A stretch of 6,457 bases of DNA from Bacteroidales bacterium (GTDB taxonomy: Bacteria; Bacteroidota; Bacteroidia; Bacteroidales; WCHB1-69), in the NCBI GenBank assembly GCA_031257735.1, contig JAIROC010000628.1, positions 1 to 6,457 on the forward strand, read 5' to 3'. The notes beneath the pieces are model-generated. The model was not told the origin of the DNA. It saw nothing but the letters and a program-made list of their open reading frames with translations, and made no database searches. Within the stretch, counting starts at the first letter, position 1; every line of letters starts with the position of its first letter. Positions 6,452-6,457 of the stretch are shown here, in pieces. The position numbers and the translations under genes were made by a program.

Positions 6452-6457
6452 TAACGT

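Overview
The window looks like a fragment of a Bacteroidota genome, probably Bacteroidales. This rests on the AT-rich composition, on starts without a Shine-Dalgarno sequence, on lipoproteins with short signal peptides (one followed by an Asn-Pro-Leu-Asp segment typical of the phylum), on a C-terminal domain resembling DUF5683, and on a REP-like pair of GC-rich palindromes at the right edge of a kind I recall from Bacteroidales intergenic regions. None of this was checked against a database, and no genus can be named.

Four genes lie on the + strand, one behind the other. Positions 8-1351 encode a nine-repeat TPR protein whose true start is probably left of the window. Positions 1437-3113 encode a lipoprotein with nine WG (KWG) repeats and an unrecognised C-terminal domain. 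Positions 3136-4974 encode an exported protein with a coiled coil, one TPR, a possible TonB-C-like region and a DUF5683-like C-terminus. Positions 4979-6328 encode a lipoprotein made of three near-identical 133-residue beta-sandwich-like repeats, each carrying an EF-hand-like loop. The gaps are 85, 22 and 4 bp. The last three genes very probably form one transcription unit, and the first may belong to it.

The last 129 bases (6329-6457) hold no gene. They contain a 20-bp stretch that resembles an insertion-sequence end (weak) and two hairpin-forming palindromes (strong). The window stops just after the second palindrome, which is where an assembly of a repeat-rich genome often breaks.

Taken together, the cluster encodes non-enzymatic, repeat-built cell-envelope proteins: TPR scaffolds, WG repeats and stacked Ig-like domains, two of them lipid-anchored. 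I see no catalytic motif. The simplest reading is a structural or adhesive envelope assembly whose function is unknown. That reading is inferred from architecture and gene order and is not demonstrated. Several of the arrays are repeated at DNA level (102-bp and 399-bp units), so copy number could vary between strains.
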